The notes below the pieces were generated by a model. That model was not told the DNA's origin. It did not search any database and saw only the letters and a program-made list of their open reading frames with translations. Shown here piece by piece: positions 1-9,581 of a stretch of DNA of 64,000 nt; within the stretch, counting starts at the first letter, position 1, and the number at the start of each line of letters is the position of its first letter. The position numbers and the translations under genes are program-made. The stretch comes from Pedobacter nutrimenti (lineage in GTDB: Bacteria; Bacteroidota; Bacteroidia; Sphingobacteriales; Sphingobacteriaceae), in contig NZ_QKLU01000005.1 in NCBI RefSeq assembly GCF_003208655.1, forward strand, positions 278,889 to 342,888. Direction: 5' to 3'.

Positions 1-35
1 TTTGAAATGACGATGATCTAATGAGTTTTATTTAA

Positions 36-2873
36 TCAGGGCTTCTCGTCGGTGAGCTCAAAACCCCATGTTTTTCCTTTTTCTGTTGCAGGTATACCTC
101 CAACCATCCAGACAGGAGCTTTAGCACCTTTCAGGTAATAATCAAAAAACTGCTGTTCTCTGATCTGAATGTCTTTTCTGTTTTGGCGGAGTACCAGGTT
201 GTGTGCTTCGTTGTTGTAGTTCAGCATCCATACGGGTTTTCCAAGACGTCTTAAACCAGTAAACATTTCAATACCCTGATACCATGGCACTGCACCGTCA
301 GCATCATTTGCCATAATCACCAGTGGAGTGTTTACTTTTGGCAATGCAAATAAAGGTGAGTTTTCAATATACAAGTCGGGTTTTTCCCATAAAGTTGCAC
401 CAATTCTGCTTTGTGTTTTTTCGTATTGGAACTGACGGTTCATACCACTTTCCCATCTGATGCCACCGTAGGCGGATGTCATATTGGCTACAGGAGCACC
501 GGCCCAGGCTGCGGCATACATATTGGTTTGCGTAATCAGGTAAGCAACCTGATAACCGCCCCAGCTTTGACCTTGAATACCGATCTTGTTTCCATCTACC
601 CAGGCGTTCTTTTTAAGGGATTCCACTCCGGAATTGATGTATTCTATCGCAGATTTTCCCGGATGACCTGTTTCGTAGCTGATGTCAGGTGCAAAAACAA
701 GATATCCATTACTTACGAAAAACGGAATATTTAATCTTGAAGGTGTAGGAGCAGGGGCGTTATAACTGTACAGACCATCCGATAGTTTTTCATAGAAATA
801 GACGATCATCGGATACTTTTTATTTGGATCAAAGTTTTCCGGTTTATACAATATACCTTCAGACTTAAAGCCTTTTGGTGTAGTCCATTTAACCAATTCA
901 GCTGTACCCCAGTTGTAGTTTTGCTGTTGAGGATTGGTGTTGCTCAGTTTGGTTTCTGTTTTCAAATCTGTTGATACGAATACATTCGGAGATGCCGTAT
1001 AACTTCCTTTGTCGTAAATATAACGTTCAGCATCTTTTGCTTTAACCAATGCGGAATATTTAAAAGGCGCCATAACCACCAGCTGAGGGTTTTTATTGTC
1101 GCTGATATTGGCGCGGTAAAACCCATTTTCTTTGGTGTTGTTATTAAAAGAAGCCAACCATACTTCTCCTTTTTTACTAATAAAGCGTGCTTCTGGATCT
1201 GTACTTTGGTAACGGAAAGTAATTCCGCTTTGTCTTCCCGACCCATTGGTTATGTTTTTGGCAGCAGATTTTCCGTCCGGCGAAAAGGACCAGATGTCAT
1301 AACGGTCATAGATCAACACATTTTTGTCTTCTTCGGTCCATCCAGCCACACCATAAGCTGCAGGATCATCCGGAACATCATTGTCTTCTTCAGCGAATTT
1401 GATATTCAGGCCATTGTTCAGGTGGGTTACTTTAGTGGTCAATACATTATAGGTGTACCAATTGGAAGTTTTTTTGTCAAAATAAAGGATATAATTTCCA
1501 CCCGGTGAAGCCATCGCATAACCACTTAGTCCTTCAATAACTTTTTTTCTGGCTCCGGTTTTAACATCTACCAGGTAATAATCCCGGATCGTAGAACCTG
1601 TCCATTGTGAGGCGATCCTGTTTCCAAAATCAGTAGAAGCCAGTACAAATTTAGAATTGCCTTCATTCACAATGCTTGCATCCGGTAATTTCAGATCTGT
1701 AAGCGGAACAATTTTTGGATCACTGTTAAAAATGTCAATAAAGGTCAGGTAACTTCTTTTGGCTTCTCTTTCTGCATTTTTTAATTGCAAGGGCTGAAGA
1801 TAATCATCTTTGTAACCCCAAACGTCCAGTTTAGCATGTTCAAATTCTACGAGTGTAGTATCTTTAGCTTTTTTAACAGGTGCAATACCAAAAAATAATT
1901 TATCACCGTCTTTACTGAAGGTCAGTTTTCCATCGCCACTAACCGCCCATTTGGAAGGCATGCCTGGAAAATCTTTTTCAACCAGTACCTGGGCCGTATC
2001 CAGCGTCAGGGAGTTGTAATAAATGCTAAAATCTTTAATCTCTGCTTTTTCAGGACTGCTTTCACCCAAGAAAACCAGGTGTTCACCGTCTTCGTCGAAT
2101 ACAAGGTTTTTGTAATTGCCTTTCTTAGAAACGAGATTTTTTAAACTTCCTTTTTCTGTATTCAAAAGAAATACGCCAGTAGGGGCAGATTTGTCTTTTT
2201 TAGAACCTGAACAGACAATAGCAAGCTGTTTTCCATTTTTGCTAAAGGCATATTCTGTTACAAATTTAAAACTCCTTTCGGTACCTGTAACCAGGTTTTT
2301 AAAAATAAGATCGGTACCTTCTTTTGCTTTGCTATCTTCTTTATCGTCTTCTGCTGCAAAATCAGCTGCATCTTTTTTACTTCCTTCAGCGGCTTTCACT
2401 TTTTTTGAAGTATCCTGAGGTTTTTCAAGTAGATAAGCAAGAAAGGCGTTCCCATTTTCAGGGAGTTTAAAGGATTTTACCCTGGCCACCTTTGTAAGGG
2501 CCATGTTGCTCAGGTTTAAAATACCAAGACTGTCTTTAGGCATTTCATCTGCCTTTTTTTTCTTGATTTTTGCAGCCCTGGTTTCCTTAAATAAAGGTTT
2601 AATTAAAAAAGCTGCATACTTGGAGTCTGTACTGAATCTAGACAGTTCTGCTCTAGGAACTACTTTTTTTGTATTGTTGATCAGGTTGTTAAAATAAAAA
2701 TTTGCATCTCCTTCTTGCTGAAGGACACCAAAAGCTGCCCATTGCCCGTTGTTGGAGAGTTGTTTGGAACCAATACTTTCCCATGTATCATAGACACTGT
2801 GGTCCAAAGGCCTTTTCTGCGCATAGGCCATGCTGACAAACAGGAGTAGAAAAAAGGTAAGGTTTCTTTGCAT
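36..2873 (-). CDS. S9-family prolyl oligopeptidase-like serine peptidase, secreted
   Basis: A 945-residue exported serine peptidase, expected in the periplasm, cleaving peptides or small proteins. Residues 1-19 form a signal peptide ending AYA-Q. The long middle part fits a beta-propeller and the C-terminal third an alpha/beta hydrolase. The nucleophile elbow GQSWGG places Ser at about 770, with Asp in MANDADG (about 857-859) and His in NEAHN (about 891), giving a complete triad. A Lys/Asp/Glu/Ala-rich stretch at about residues 155-190 interrupts the propeller and looks like a low-complexity insertion. It is transcribed alone on the minus strand, about 100 bp from the next gene upstream. Family assignment is firm; substrate is unknown. 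Confidence 0.9.
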   Translation of the reverse strand: MQRNLTFFLLLFVSMAYAQKRPLDHSVYDTWESIGSKQLSNNGQWAAFGVLQQEGDANFYFNNLINNTKKVVPRAELSRFSTDSKYAAFLIKPLFKETRAAKIKKKKADEMPKDSLGILNLSNMALTKVARVKSFKLPENGNAFLAYLLEKPQDTSKKVKAAEGSKKDAADFAAEDDKEDSKAKEGTDLIFKNLVTGTERSFKFVTEYAFSKNGKQLAIVCSGSKKDKSAPTGVFLLNTEKGSLKNLVSKKGNYKNLVFDEDGEHLVFLGESSPEKAEIKDFSIYYNSLTLDTAQVLVEKDFPGMPSKWAVSGDGKLTFSKDGDKLFFGIAPVKKAKDTTLVEFEHAKLDVWGYKDDYLQPLQLKNAEREAKRSYLTFIDIFNSDPKIVPLTDLKLPDASIVNEGNSKFVLASTDFGNRIASQWTGSTIRDYYLVDVKTGARKKVIEGLSGYAMASPGGNYILYFDKKTSNWYTYNVLTTKVTHLNNGLNIKFAEEDNDVPDDPAAYGVAGWTEEDKNVLIYDRYDIWSFSPDGKSAAKNITNGSGRQSGITFRYQSTDPEARFISKKGEVWLASFNNNTKENGFYRANISDNKNPQLVVMAPFKYSALVKAKDAERYIYDKGSYTASPNVFVSTDLKTETKLSNTNPQQQNYNWGTAELVKWTTPKGFKSEGILYKPENFDPNKKYPMIVYFYEKLSDGLYSYNAPAPTPSRLNIPFFVSNGYLVFAPDISYETGHPGKSAIEYINSGVESLKKNAWVDGNKIGIQGQSWGGYQVAYLITQTNMYAAAWAGAPVANMTSAYGGIRWESGMNRQFQYEKTQSRIGATLWEKPDLYIENSPLFALPKVNTPLVIMANDADGAVPWYQGIEMFTGLRRLGKPVWMLNYNNEAHNLVLRQNRKDIQIREQQFFDYYLKGAKAPVWMVGGIPATEKGKTWGFELTDEKP

Positions 2874-2969
2874 AGTTGATTTTTAAATTTAATGTTGGAA
2901 ACGTAAATGTTAAAATTGTAAATATTTTACCGAACAGAGGAAAATGTATGGCAAATATTACAATGGTTT

Positions 2970-3548
2970 TTAGAAACTGACACCAACGTGAAAGGTAATG
3001 CCATGCGGGTTCACATCAAGGTCGTTAAAGGAATTCTGAAAGCCTTTCAATCCGACACCTACAAAAGGTTTAACGCGGTTCGTAACAGCATATTTTAGCC
3101 CAAAACCACCGTAAGCATAAAATCCCTGTTCAGTAATCCTGGTTTTGGCAGTAGGGTTGGCATCAGGGGCTTCATCGTATTTGGCAAAAGTCAAACCAAG
3201 GGAAGCTTCTGCATAGGGGGTGAATTTACTTTTTTGAGAAAATTCATATTTGAGGTTTGCGTAAACCGGAATAAAACGGACATCGTATAAAACAAAACCA
3301 TTATCATGGTGTACCGCTGAGCTGGAATATTCTATCCCCATACCAAGTTTAAACTTCGAGGAAGAATTGTAATTCACTTTCAGTGAAGGGCCATTGAAAA
3401 AGTTTCCGTGAGTTGACCTTAGAAATTCAAAAGAAGGTGAAAAAATAAAACGCGGAGGTTTTTCCTGTCCTTTATCCTGGGCCATGGCACTCAGGCTAAT
3501 CATGCTGCTTAGAAGCAGTCCGGTACTTAATAGTCTGAAAAATTTCAT
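2970..3548 (-). CDS. Small outer-membrane beta-barrel protein
   Basis: A 192-residue protein with a signal peptide (residues 1-23, cut after AMA). The rest is alternating polar/hydrophobic strands with Gly/aromatic turns, such as YGGFGLKYAV and VKPFVGVGLKG. It ends in FHVGVSF, and the terminal Phe is typical of BAM-inserted outer-membrane proteins. The size fits an eight-stranded OmpX/OmpW-like barrel. No catalytic motif is visible and the role is unknown. It lies downstream of yidC, but a terminator hairpin separates them, so it is probably transcribed independently. Confidence 0.75.
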   Translation of the reverse strand: MKFFRLLSTGLLLSSMISLSAMAQDKGQEKPPRFIFSPSFEFLRSTHGNFFNGPSLKVNYNSSSKFKLGMGIEYSSSAVHHDNGFVLYDVRFIPVYANLKYEFSQKSKFTPYAEASLGLTFAKYDEAPDANPTAKTRITEQGFYAYGGFGLKYAVTNRVKPFVGVGLKGFQNSFNDLDVNPHGITFHVGVSF

Positions 3549-3604
3549 TGAATGTGTTTTTTTTCAAAAATAATATTATAATTCGTAGAGCAGTGCTTAA
3601 AAAG

Positions 3605-3633
3605 AAAAAGATGCCCTTTTGGGGCATCTTTTT
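3605..3633 (-). terminator. Rho-independent terminator after yidC
   Basis: A 12-bp perfect inverted repeat (AAAAAGATGCCC / GGGCATCTTTTT) with a short loop, just past the yidC stop. On the minus strand the stem ends in a T run. Confidence 0.8.
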
Positions 3634-3655
3634 ACAGTCATTTTTTAGCTTAAAA

Positions 3656-5455
3656 TTATTTCTTTTTGTCCTGAGCTTTGATTTGTTGCTGCTGACGCAT
3701 GTAATCATCTAAACGGGACTGGAACTTAGATTTTTTCTTAGGCTCCTGTGGTTTGCTTTTGTTTTCCTTTAAAATGGCATGAATTTTTTCATCGTTAACC
3801 ATTTTCTTGATCAGGAACTGCTGACCAAAAGTAAGCATGTTAGCCAGGAAGTAATAGTAATTCAAACCGGCAGGATAGTCATTCAACACACCAAGGAAAA
3901 TAATTGGCATAATGTAACCAATGTATTTCATTTGTCCTGTTGCTCCTGAAATCTGATTGTTGAAATAGGTATAAATCAATGTGGATACAGTCATCAGGAT
4001 ACACATTAAGCTCAGGTGGTCGCCTATAAATGGCAGGTGAAAACCAAACTTAATAAAGTCATCGTAAGTAGAAAGGTCATGCATCCAAAGGAAACTTTGC
4101 CCTCTGAGTTCGAACAAGTTAGGGAAAAAGAAGAAGAAGGCCATTACAATAGGCAATTGTAAAAGCATAGGCAAACAACCGCCCAGTGGGTTAACGCCAA
4201 CCTGCTTATACAATTTCAGGTATTCCTGTTGAAGCAGGGTAGGGTTATCTTCTCCAACTTTTGCCTTAATTTCATCCATTTCAGGCTTTAAGATTCTCAT
4301 CTTGGCCATGGATACGTAAGATTTATAGGTCAATGGCGATAATACGAGCTTTAACAATATAGTTAACACCAAAATGATCAATCCATAGTTCCAGCCAAAA
4401 CCTTCCAGGAAGTTGAAAACCGGTAACACCACAAATCTGTTGATGTACTTTAATGGCCAGTAACCCATTTCAACCAGTTTTTCTATTTCATGTCCTTGTT
4501 TTTTCAGTTCAGAGAATTTGTTGTTGCCAAAATAGAACTCCATGGCATAATTCTGAGAAGCCAGCTGGTTAAATTGCATCTGCATATTTGCAGCATACCA
4601 TTTTACCTGACCTGGTTCGGTACTTACTTTCACTTCCAGGTTTCCTTTTTCAAAACCATCTTTAGGAAGCAAAACACCCGAAAAGAAATGTTGTTTAAAG
4701 GCAATCCATTCCACTTTTCCTTTGGTCAGATCTTCTTTAACATCTTTTGCGATATTTAAATGATCAGGCGTTTGATCTACATATTTGTAATATGGTGCAG
4801 AATAACGTTGTTCATTTTTCAGTGATTTTTCCTGTTCCAGAAGGACAGTCTCCCAATTCAAAGTAACGTTATTACTTTGGATCACCTGGTTTAATCCGTT
4901 CAGGTTAATGTTAAAAGCTACATTGTTACTGTTCGGTTTCAGGTCGTAAAGATATTCAATGTATTTGCCTTCTCCATAGGTCGCACGCATGCTTAGAGAT
5001 GTTCCTGAAATTTTTGAAGGGCTGAAGTACAGGTCATTGGTACTGATCAGTTTGCCGCCAATATTCAGGTTAAGACCAAATTTATTTGCATTTCCATCAA
5101 ATAAAATAACGGGCTGGCCCCTGTAGGTTTTTTCACCTTTAATTTCTACAGATAATATTTTACCACCTTTATTGGTAAAGGTTAATTTTAATTTCTCATT
5201 TTCTAAAACACTTTTGGTTTCAGTACCACTGATGTTTGCACCAAAAGGTCCTTTTAAAGCTGCAGAGTCCAGCGTTGGGGCAGCTGCGGCCTGAGCAGCC
5301 GCAGGTGTAGTTTTAACCCCTGCCTTTTTTATTGAATCGGCAGTGACCCTGGCCTGTTCTTTTTTTAATTCAGCCTCACTTGGCTTGAAAAAGTAAAAGG
5401 AACCTGCCAGAACGATCATAATCAGGAACAACCCTGTAAATGTATTTCTATCCAT
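3656..5455 (-). CDS. yidC: Membrane protein insertase YidC
   Basis: A 599-residue YidC/Oxa1 insertase that places proteins in the inner membrane with or without SecYEG. It begins with an N-terminal membrane anchor (residues about 6-24). A Gln/Ala-rich linker and a large periplasmic beta domain follow (about 60-330), as in Gram-negative YidC. The five-helix insertase core is at about 350-550 (for example LTILLKLVLSPLTYKS, GGCLPMLLQLPIVMAFFFFFP and PAGLNYYYFLANML). The tail is Lys/Gln-rich and probably contacts ribosomes. Only 17 bp separate it from the upstream pyrG stop, so the two are likely co-transcribed. Assignment is secure. Confidence 0.97.
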   Translation of the reverse strand: MDRNTFTGLFLIMIVLAGSFYFFKPSEAELKKEQARVTADSIKKAGVKTTPAAAQAAAAPTLDSAALKGPFGANISGTETKSVLENEKLKLTFTNKGGKILSVEIKGEKTYRGQPVILFDGNANKFGLNLNIGGKLISTNDLYFSPSKISGTSLSMRATYGEGKYIEYLYDLKPNSNNVAFNINLNGLNQVIQSNNVTLNWETVLLEQEKSLKNEQRYSAPYYKYVDQTPDHLNIAKDVKEDLTKGKVEWIAFKQHFFSGVLLPKDGFEKGNLEVKVSTEPGQVKWYAANMQMQFNQLASQNYAMEFYFGNNKFSELKKQGHEIEKLVEMGYWPLKYINRFVVLPVFNFLEGFGWNYGLIILVLTILLKLVLSPLTYKSYVSMAKMRILKPEMDEIKAKVGEDNPTLLQQEYLKLYKQVGVNPLGGCLPMLLQLPIVMAFFFFFPNLFELRGQSFLWMHDLSTYDDFIKFGFHLPFIGDHLSLMCILMTVSTLIYTYFNNQISGATGQMKYIGYIMPIIFLGVLNDYPAGLNYYYFLANMLTFGQQFLIKKMVNDEKIHAILKENKSKPQEPKKKSKFQSRLDDYMRQQQQIKAQDKKK

Positions 5456-5472
5456 TATTGTTATTTAAACGC

Positions 5473-7092
5473 TTATTTGTTTGTTTTCTTCTTTGCATGC
5501 TCCATTGCAGCGGCGACAAATTTAACAAAAAGTGGGTGAGGATTAGCAACTGTTGATTTTAATTCCGGATGAAATTGTCCACCTACAAAAAATGGATGGT
5601 TTTTTAACTCGATAATTTCTACCAGATTGCTGTCTGGATTGTGTCCAGAAGCGATCATACCGGCATCTTCATATTGCTTTAAATAAGCATTATTGAATTC
5701 GTAGCGGTGTCTGTGACGTTCGGCAATATGCGTCTTCCCATAAGCTGCATAAGCCTTAGTCCCTTTTTTAACATCACAAGGATAAGAACCCAGCCGCATG
5801 GTGCCGCCTTTATTGGTTACTTTCTTTTGTTCTTCCATCATGTTAATGACAGGGTGTTTGGTGTCCTCATCAATTTCAGTGGTATTCGCACCGGCAAGCC
5901 CCAATACATTGCGGCCATATTCAATTACTGCACACTGCATACCCAGACAAATCCCGAAGAACGGGGTTTCACTTTCCCGGACGTATTTAATGGTATCGAT
6001 TTTTCCTTCAATGCCCCGGCTTCCAAAGCCAGGAGCAACCAATACGCCATCTAAATGACCTAGTTTCTCTTTAGCGTTATCGGGATAAATGCCTTCAGAA
6101 TGGATGAATTCTACCCTTACTTTACATTCATTTTTAGCTCCTGCATGAATAAAGGCTTCTATAATAGATTTATATGCATCCGGTAATTCCACATACTTTC
6201 CAACCAGACCAATCCTGACTTCAGAAGTCGGGTTTTTAAGACGCCCCAGAAAATCTTTCCAACTTTCCATATCAGGCTCGTTTTTCTGGGCAAGTTTTAA
6301 TTTGCTCAATACTGTTTTGTCCAGTTGCTCCTTCATCATCAGCAATGGAACAGAGTAAATCGAGGAAGCATCAATGGATTCAATAACCGCATTAATATTC
6401 ACATTACAGAACAAAGCGATTTTTTTACGGATATCCATTGTAATGTGCTGCTCTGTGCGGCAAACCAGGATGTCCGGTTGTATACCGTATTCCAGTAACG
6501 CTTTAACAGAGTGTTGTGTCGGTTTGGTTTTCAGCTCGCCCGCCGCCGCAAGGAAAGGGATAAGGGTAAGGTGTATCACAATGGCGTTATTTGCACCTTC
6601 TTCCCATTTGAACTGACGCACGGCTTCAATGAAAGGTAAGGATTCAATATCACCGACTGTACCACCAAGTTCTGTGATGACAATATCGTACTGTCCGCTT
6701 TCACCCAGTATGCGCATATTTCTTTTAATCTCATCGGTGATGTGTGGAACAACCTGAACTGTTTTTCCCAGATATTCGCCCTGACGCTCTTTATTGATCA
6801 CATTCTGATAAATACGTCCGGTTGTAATGTTATTCGCCTGAGAGGTTGGTACATTTAAAAAACGCTCATAGTGACCCAAGTCCAAATCCGTTTCCGCACC
6901 ATCTTCAGTAACGTAGCATTCACCATGTTCGTAAGGATTTAGTGTTCCCGGATCGATATTGATATAGGGGTCAAATTTCTGGATGGTTACCCTGTAACCC
7001 CGTGCTTGTAAAAGTTTGGCCAAAGAGGCGGAGATGATGCCCTTTCCTAATGAGGAAGTAACACCGCCCGTAACAAAAATATACTTAGTCAT
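5473..7092 (-). CDS. pyrG: CTP synthase
   Basis: Makes CTP from UTP, ATP and glutamine, the last step of de novo pyrimidine nucleotide synthesis, in the cytoplasm. The N-terminal amidoligase domain starts TKYIFVTGGVTSSLGKG. The C-terminal class-I glutamine amidotransferase has its Cys in FGICLGMQ and the His/Glu pair in QFHPELKS. I start it at the ATG at 7092, giving 539 residues; an ATG 21 bp upstream adds seven residues that are not typical of the family. A -7 box lies about 65 bp upstream. yidC follows 17 bp downstream. Confidence 0.97.
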   Translation of the reverse strand: MTKYIFVTGGVTSSLGKGIISASLAKLLQARGYRVTIQKFDPYINIDPGTLNPYEHGECYVTEDGAETDLDLGHYERFLNVPTSQANNITTGRIYQNVINKERQGEYLGKTVQVVPHITDEIKRNMRILGESGQYDIVITELGGTVGDIESLPFIEAVRQFKWEEGANNAIVIHLTLIPFLAAAGELKTKPTQHSVKALLEYGIQPDILVCRTEQHITMDIRKKIALFCNVNINAVIESIDASSIYSVPLLMMKEQLDKTVLSKLKLAQKNEPDMESWKDFLGRLKNPTSEVRIGLVGKYVELPDAYKSIIEAFIHAGAKNECKVRVEFIHSEGIYPDNAKEKLGHLDGVLVAPGFGSRGIEGKIDTIKYVRESETPFFGICLGMQCAVIEYGRNVLGLAGANTTEIDEDTKHPVINMMEEQKKVTNKGGTMRLGSYPCDVKKGTKAYAAYGKTHIAERHRHRYEFNNAYLKQYEDAGMIASGHNPDSNLVEIIELKNHPFFVGGQFHPELKSTVANPHPLFVKFVAAAMEHAKKKTNK

Positions 7093-7155
7093 GTTTGTGA
7101 ATTTGTGAGACAAGAGGGCAATAATTTGCTCTACTTATCGCTTTTGTACGGGATA

Positions 7156-7163
7156 CAAAGTTA
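7156..7163 (-). promoter_or_regulatory. Candidate -7 box for pyrG
   Basis: The minus strand reads TAACTTTG, matching the Bacteroidota -7 consensus TAnnTTTG, about 65 bp before the pyrG start. I see no clear -33 TTTG at the usual 19-21 bp, so this is a partial match. Confidence 0.5.
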
Positions 7164-7282
7164 GTAAATAAAAGCGAACTCAGACTTTTCTTTTTTGAAA
7201 TATATCAATACGCCCAATAAAACAGGCATTTAAAAATAAAATAAAGAATTTATGTAAAATATGAGGGGAGGTCGGTTTTCTT

Positions 7283-7309
7283 AAAAAAAAGGCCTGGATG
7301 AATCCAGGC
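7283..7309 (-). terminator. Rho-independent terminator, minus strand
   Basis: A perfect 8-bp stem GCCTGGAT/ATCCAGGC (7292-7299 with 7302-7309). On the minus strand it is followed by eight T. It lies about 300 bp past the lipoprotein stop at 7603, which is far for that gene alone. Confidence 0.75.
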
Positions 7310-7602
7310 GCTCTTTTAATTTATATTTGGTTAGAATATGCGGTTTTGGTTGACTGTGATTTTGGTTCCTGTTTTTTTATTACACTAAGGTAAAACTAAT
7401 ATAATTTTAATAAGTTATTTTGACATTTTTATAACATAAGTCTTTATTTTATGTATCTGTCTGATTTATAGTTGTTTTAATTTTGTTTGTAACTTGAATT
7501 TTACGGCATGTTTGGAATATACGAATGAATTTTAAGCCAAAATAGGCATTTGATTGCCAAATTTAATTTGCCGGAACAAAGCTGGTCAGCTTACACTAAG
7601 TG

Positions 7603-8136
7603 TCAGCAGCATTTGTAATAAATTTTGACTTTATGCTCTTTGACCGACCAGGCAATATAAACTTTAGTTTCTTTGCTGATCCTGTATTTAAAGCCATTTA
7701 GTCTCGATTTCTGTAATTCTTCGTAGAACAATTTATCGGCGGTATACTGATCTGGTTTTTCTTCGGGGGTTACTGCAGGTTCCAGGAAATTTTCTTCGTC
7801 CAGAAATTCATTTAATTCTTCTGTCATAAAGTTTTTCTGGTCTTTTTCTTTACTTAGGTCCAGGGTTTCCTTATAATTATCCAATAGCTCTGTTGCTTTA
7901 AGGACTTTTTGATAAAGTTCTTTCCCATCCGAAGAAATGATGCGGAAAGTCAGCAGCATATCCTTAGGTTTATTTCCACTTAGACCCACTTTAAAGGTGT
8001 CAAGTTTACTTGAATCACTAAAGGATTTAAGCACGGTTTTTTCCTGAGAAGTATTTTCTGATGGCTGTTTGGTACCTGAAGAGGTACAGGCAAAAAAGAA
8101 CAGTGATAATAGAAATAGAGAGAAGACCGGTTTCAT
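7603..8136 (-). CDS. Hypothetical lipoprotein
   Basis: A 177-residue protein I do not recognise. A short hydrophobic N-terminus ends in a lipobox (FFAC, Cys17), so it should be lipid-anchored and face the periplasm or outer membrane. The mature part is charged and Lys/Glu-rich with predicted helices, and ends in KIYYKCC, two adjacent cysteines at the very end. It lies about 45 bp downstream of kdsB in the same direction and could be the last gene of the dNK-kdsB run. No function can be assigned. Confidence 0.65.
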   Translation of the reverse strand: MKPVFSLFLLSLFFFACTSSGTKQPSENTSQEKTVLKSFSDSSKLDTFKVGLSGNKPKDMLLTFRIISSDGKELYQKVLKATELLDNYKETLDLSKEKDQKNFMTEELNEFLDEENFLEPAVTPEEKPDQYTADKLFYEELQKSRLNGFKYRISKETKVYIAWSVKEHKVKIYYKCC

Positions 8137-8180
8137 CTGCTGATATTTATGGCTATGCCCTTAAGATACTAAATTAAATA

Positions 8181-8906
8181 TTAAAAGATCTTTTTCAAAT
8201 CTTCAGGACTGTCAATGGCAAGGGTCTCCAATGTAGTGATATTGGTTTTTATTTTATAGCCGTTCTCGATCCACCGGAGCTGTTCCAGATTTTCTGATAG
8301 TTCAAGGGAAGAGGGTTTTAATGTACTTATCTCTTTTAAAGTACTACTGGCATAGCCATATATTCCAATATGCTTGTAAAAATGATGGTGCTCCAGCCAG
8401 TCCTGTTGGGGATGGCTTCTTAGGTAAGGAATGGTTTGTCTGCTAAAATATATGGCCTCACCGGCAGCATTCAGAATTACCTTCGGGATATTGGGGTTGA
8501 ACAATTCCTCGGTGGTTGTAATTTTTTTAATCAATGTGGCCAGAAGCACATTTGTATCCAGAAAACAAGCGGTTACAAGGTTAATTTGCTGAGGATCAAT
8601 AAATGGTTCATCACCCTGAATATTGATCACTGTATCATAGCCCTCAAATTTAGCTATGACTTCCGCACAGCGATCGGTACCACTTTGATGGCTGCCGCTG
8701 GTGAAAATAAAGTCACCACCAAAATTTTTAACCTCCTGGGCAATGCGCTGATCGTCTGTAGCCACAACAACATGATCAAGAGAACTTGCTTTTAAGGCCT
8801 GTTCATAAACCCTTCGGATCATGGTCTTGCCTTTGATATCTACCAAAGGTTTGCCCGGAAATCGGGTAGAAGCATATCTTGACGGTATTATCCCTAGCGT
8901 TTTCAT
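8181..8906 (-). CDS. kdsB: 3-deoxy-manno-octulosonate cytidylyltransferase
   Basis: Activates Kdo to CMP-Kdo with CTP for lipid A-core assembly, in the cytoplasm. The 241-residue length is normal. Visible motifs are the nucleotide-binding N-terminus IPSRYASTRFPGKPL, VVATDDQRI, and the metal/substrate motif INIQGDEPFI. It starts 1 bp after the deoxynucleoside kinase stop, so the two are translationally linked. The CTP it uses comes from PyrG, encoded nearby. A functional LPS pathway is implied. Confidence 0.95.
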   Translation of the reverse strand: MKTLGIIPSRYASTRFPGKPLVDIKGKTMIRRVYEQALKASSLDHVVVATDDQRIAQEVKNFGGDFIFTSGSHQSGTDRCAEVIAKFEGYDTVINIQGDEPFIDPQQINLVTACFLDTNVLLATLIKKITTTEELFNPNIPKVILNAAGEAIYFSRQTIPYLRSHPQQDWLEHHHFYKHIGIYGYASSTLKEISTLKPSSLELSENLEQLRWIENGYKIKTNITTLETLAIDSPEDLKKIF

Positions 8907-8907
8907 T

Positions 8908-9522
8908 TTAGAAAAGTCCGTGTATCTCGGCCTCTATTGCTTGGATCACTGTACCAAGATCTTCGGGATTATTGGTGAAATCTAATTTGTCCTTATCCAA
9001 TACCAGTAGTTTACCCAACTGGTAATCTTTGATCCAGGCCTCATATTTTTCATTTAGTTTTGAAAGATAATCTATGCGTATGCTTGCCTCGTATTCTCTT
9101 CCCCTTCGCTGGATGTTATTGACCAGGGTAGGAACAGATGCCCTTAAATAGACCAATAAATCTGGTGGCTTAATAAAAGAAGTGATGTTGTCAAAAATAG
9201 ACCTGTAGTTTTGGTGGTCCCGGGTGGTCATCAGGCCCATTTCATGAAGGTTTTCCGCAAAAATATGCGCATCCTCATAAATGGTCCTGTCCTGGATTAC
9301 ATTTCTCTTTAAGTGGTCAATTTCAACAATTTGCTGGAACCGGCTGTTGAGAAAATAAATCTGAAGGTTGAAACTCCAGCGTTTCATGTCACTGTAGAAG
9401 TCTTCCAGATAAGGATTATTCTCTACCGCTTCATATAAGGCTTCCCAACCATAATTTTTAGCCAGTAAGCCTGTTAACGTCGTTTTTCCTGCGCCAATAT
9501 TTCCAACTATTGCTATGTGCAT
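8908..9522 (-). CDS. Deoxynucleoside kinase (dNK/dGK-dCK family)
   Basis: A 204-residue cytoplasmic salvage kinase that phosphorylates deoxynucleosides with ATP. It has the P-loop GNIGAGKTT at residues about 7-15, the QDRTIYED motif carrying the catalytic Asp-Arg region, and an Arg-rich lid (QRRGREYEA). The substrate (dA/dG or dC) cannot be read from motifs by eye. It abuts kdsB with a 1-bp gap; the pairing with an LPS gene looks like shared transcription rather than shared pathway. Confidence 0.88.
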   Translation of the reverse strand: MHIAIVGNIGAGKTTLTGLLAKNYGWEALYEAVENNPYLEDFYSDMKRWSFNLQIYFLNSRFQQIVEIDHLKRNVIQDRTIYEDAHIFAENLHEMGLMTTRDHQNYRSIFDNITSFIKPPDLLVYLRASVPTLVNNIQRRGREYEASIRIDYLSKLNEKYEAWIKDYQLGKLLVLDKDKLDFTNNPEDLGTVIQAIEAEIHGLF

Positions 9523-9581
9523 ATTTTACTTTTTTGAAGAGTCTTAAGATAGTAAATTACCCGGTATTCTGTTTCTGATGT

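Larger units (their letters stand above)
7093..7602. other. Intergenic gap with a terminator and a possible small RNA
   Basis: About 500 bp without an open frame worth calling on either strand. It holds the pyrG promoter region (7156-7163), a strong minus-strand terminator hairpin (7283-7309), and between them AT-rich sequence. The minus strand at about 7320-7375 carries an unstructured stretch with repeated AACCAAA-type words leading into the hairpin. A minus-strand TAAATTTG (7558-7565) could start a transcript of about 270 nt ending there. Alternatively the hairpin simply ends the lipoprotein transcript from 8136. Confidence 0.4.

Noticed and set aside
4490..4759. Plus-strand open frame inside yidC
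   Set aside because: Antisense shadow with biased composition and no homology sign.
7429..7445. TTGACA-like sequence followed by TATAAC
   Set aside because: The spacing is far too short for a sigma-70 promoter, and this phylum uses TAnnTTTG.
7570..7602. Short AAGCTG/CAGCTT stem after the lipoprotein
   Set aside because: The stem is only six pairs without a T run and is not a tRNA or a good terminator.
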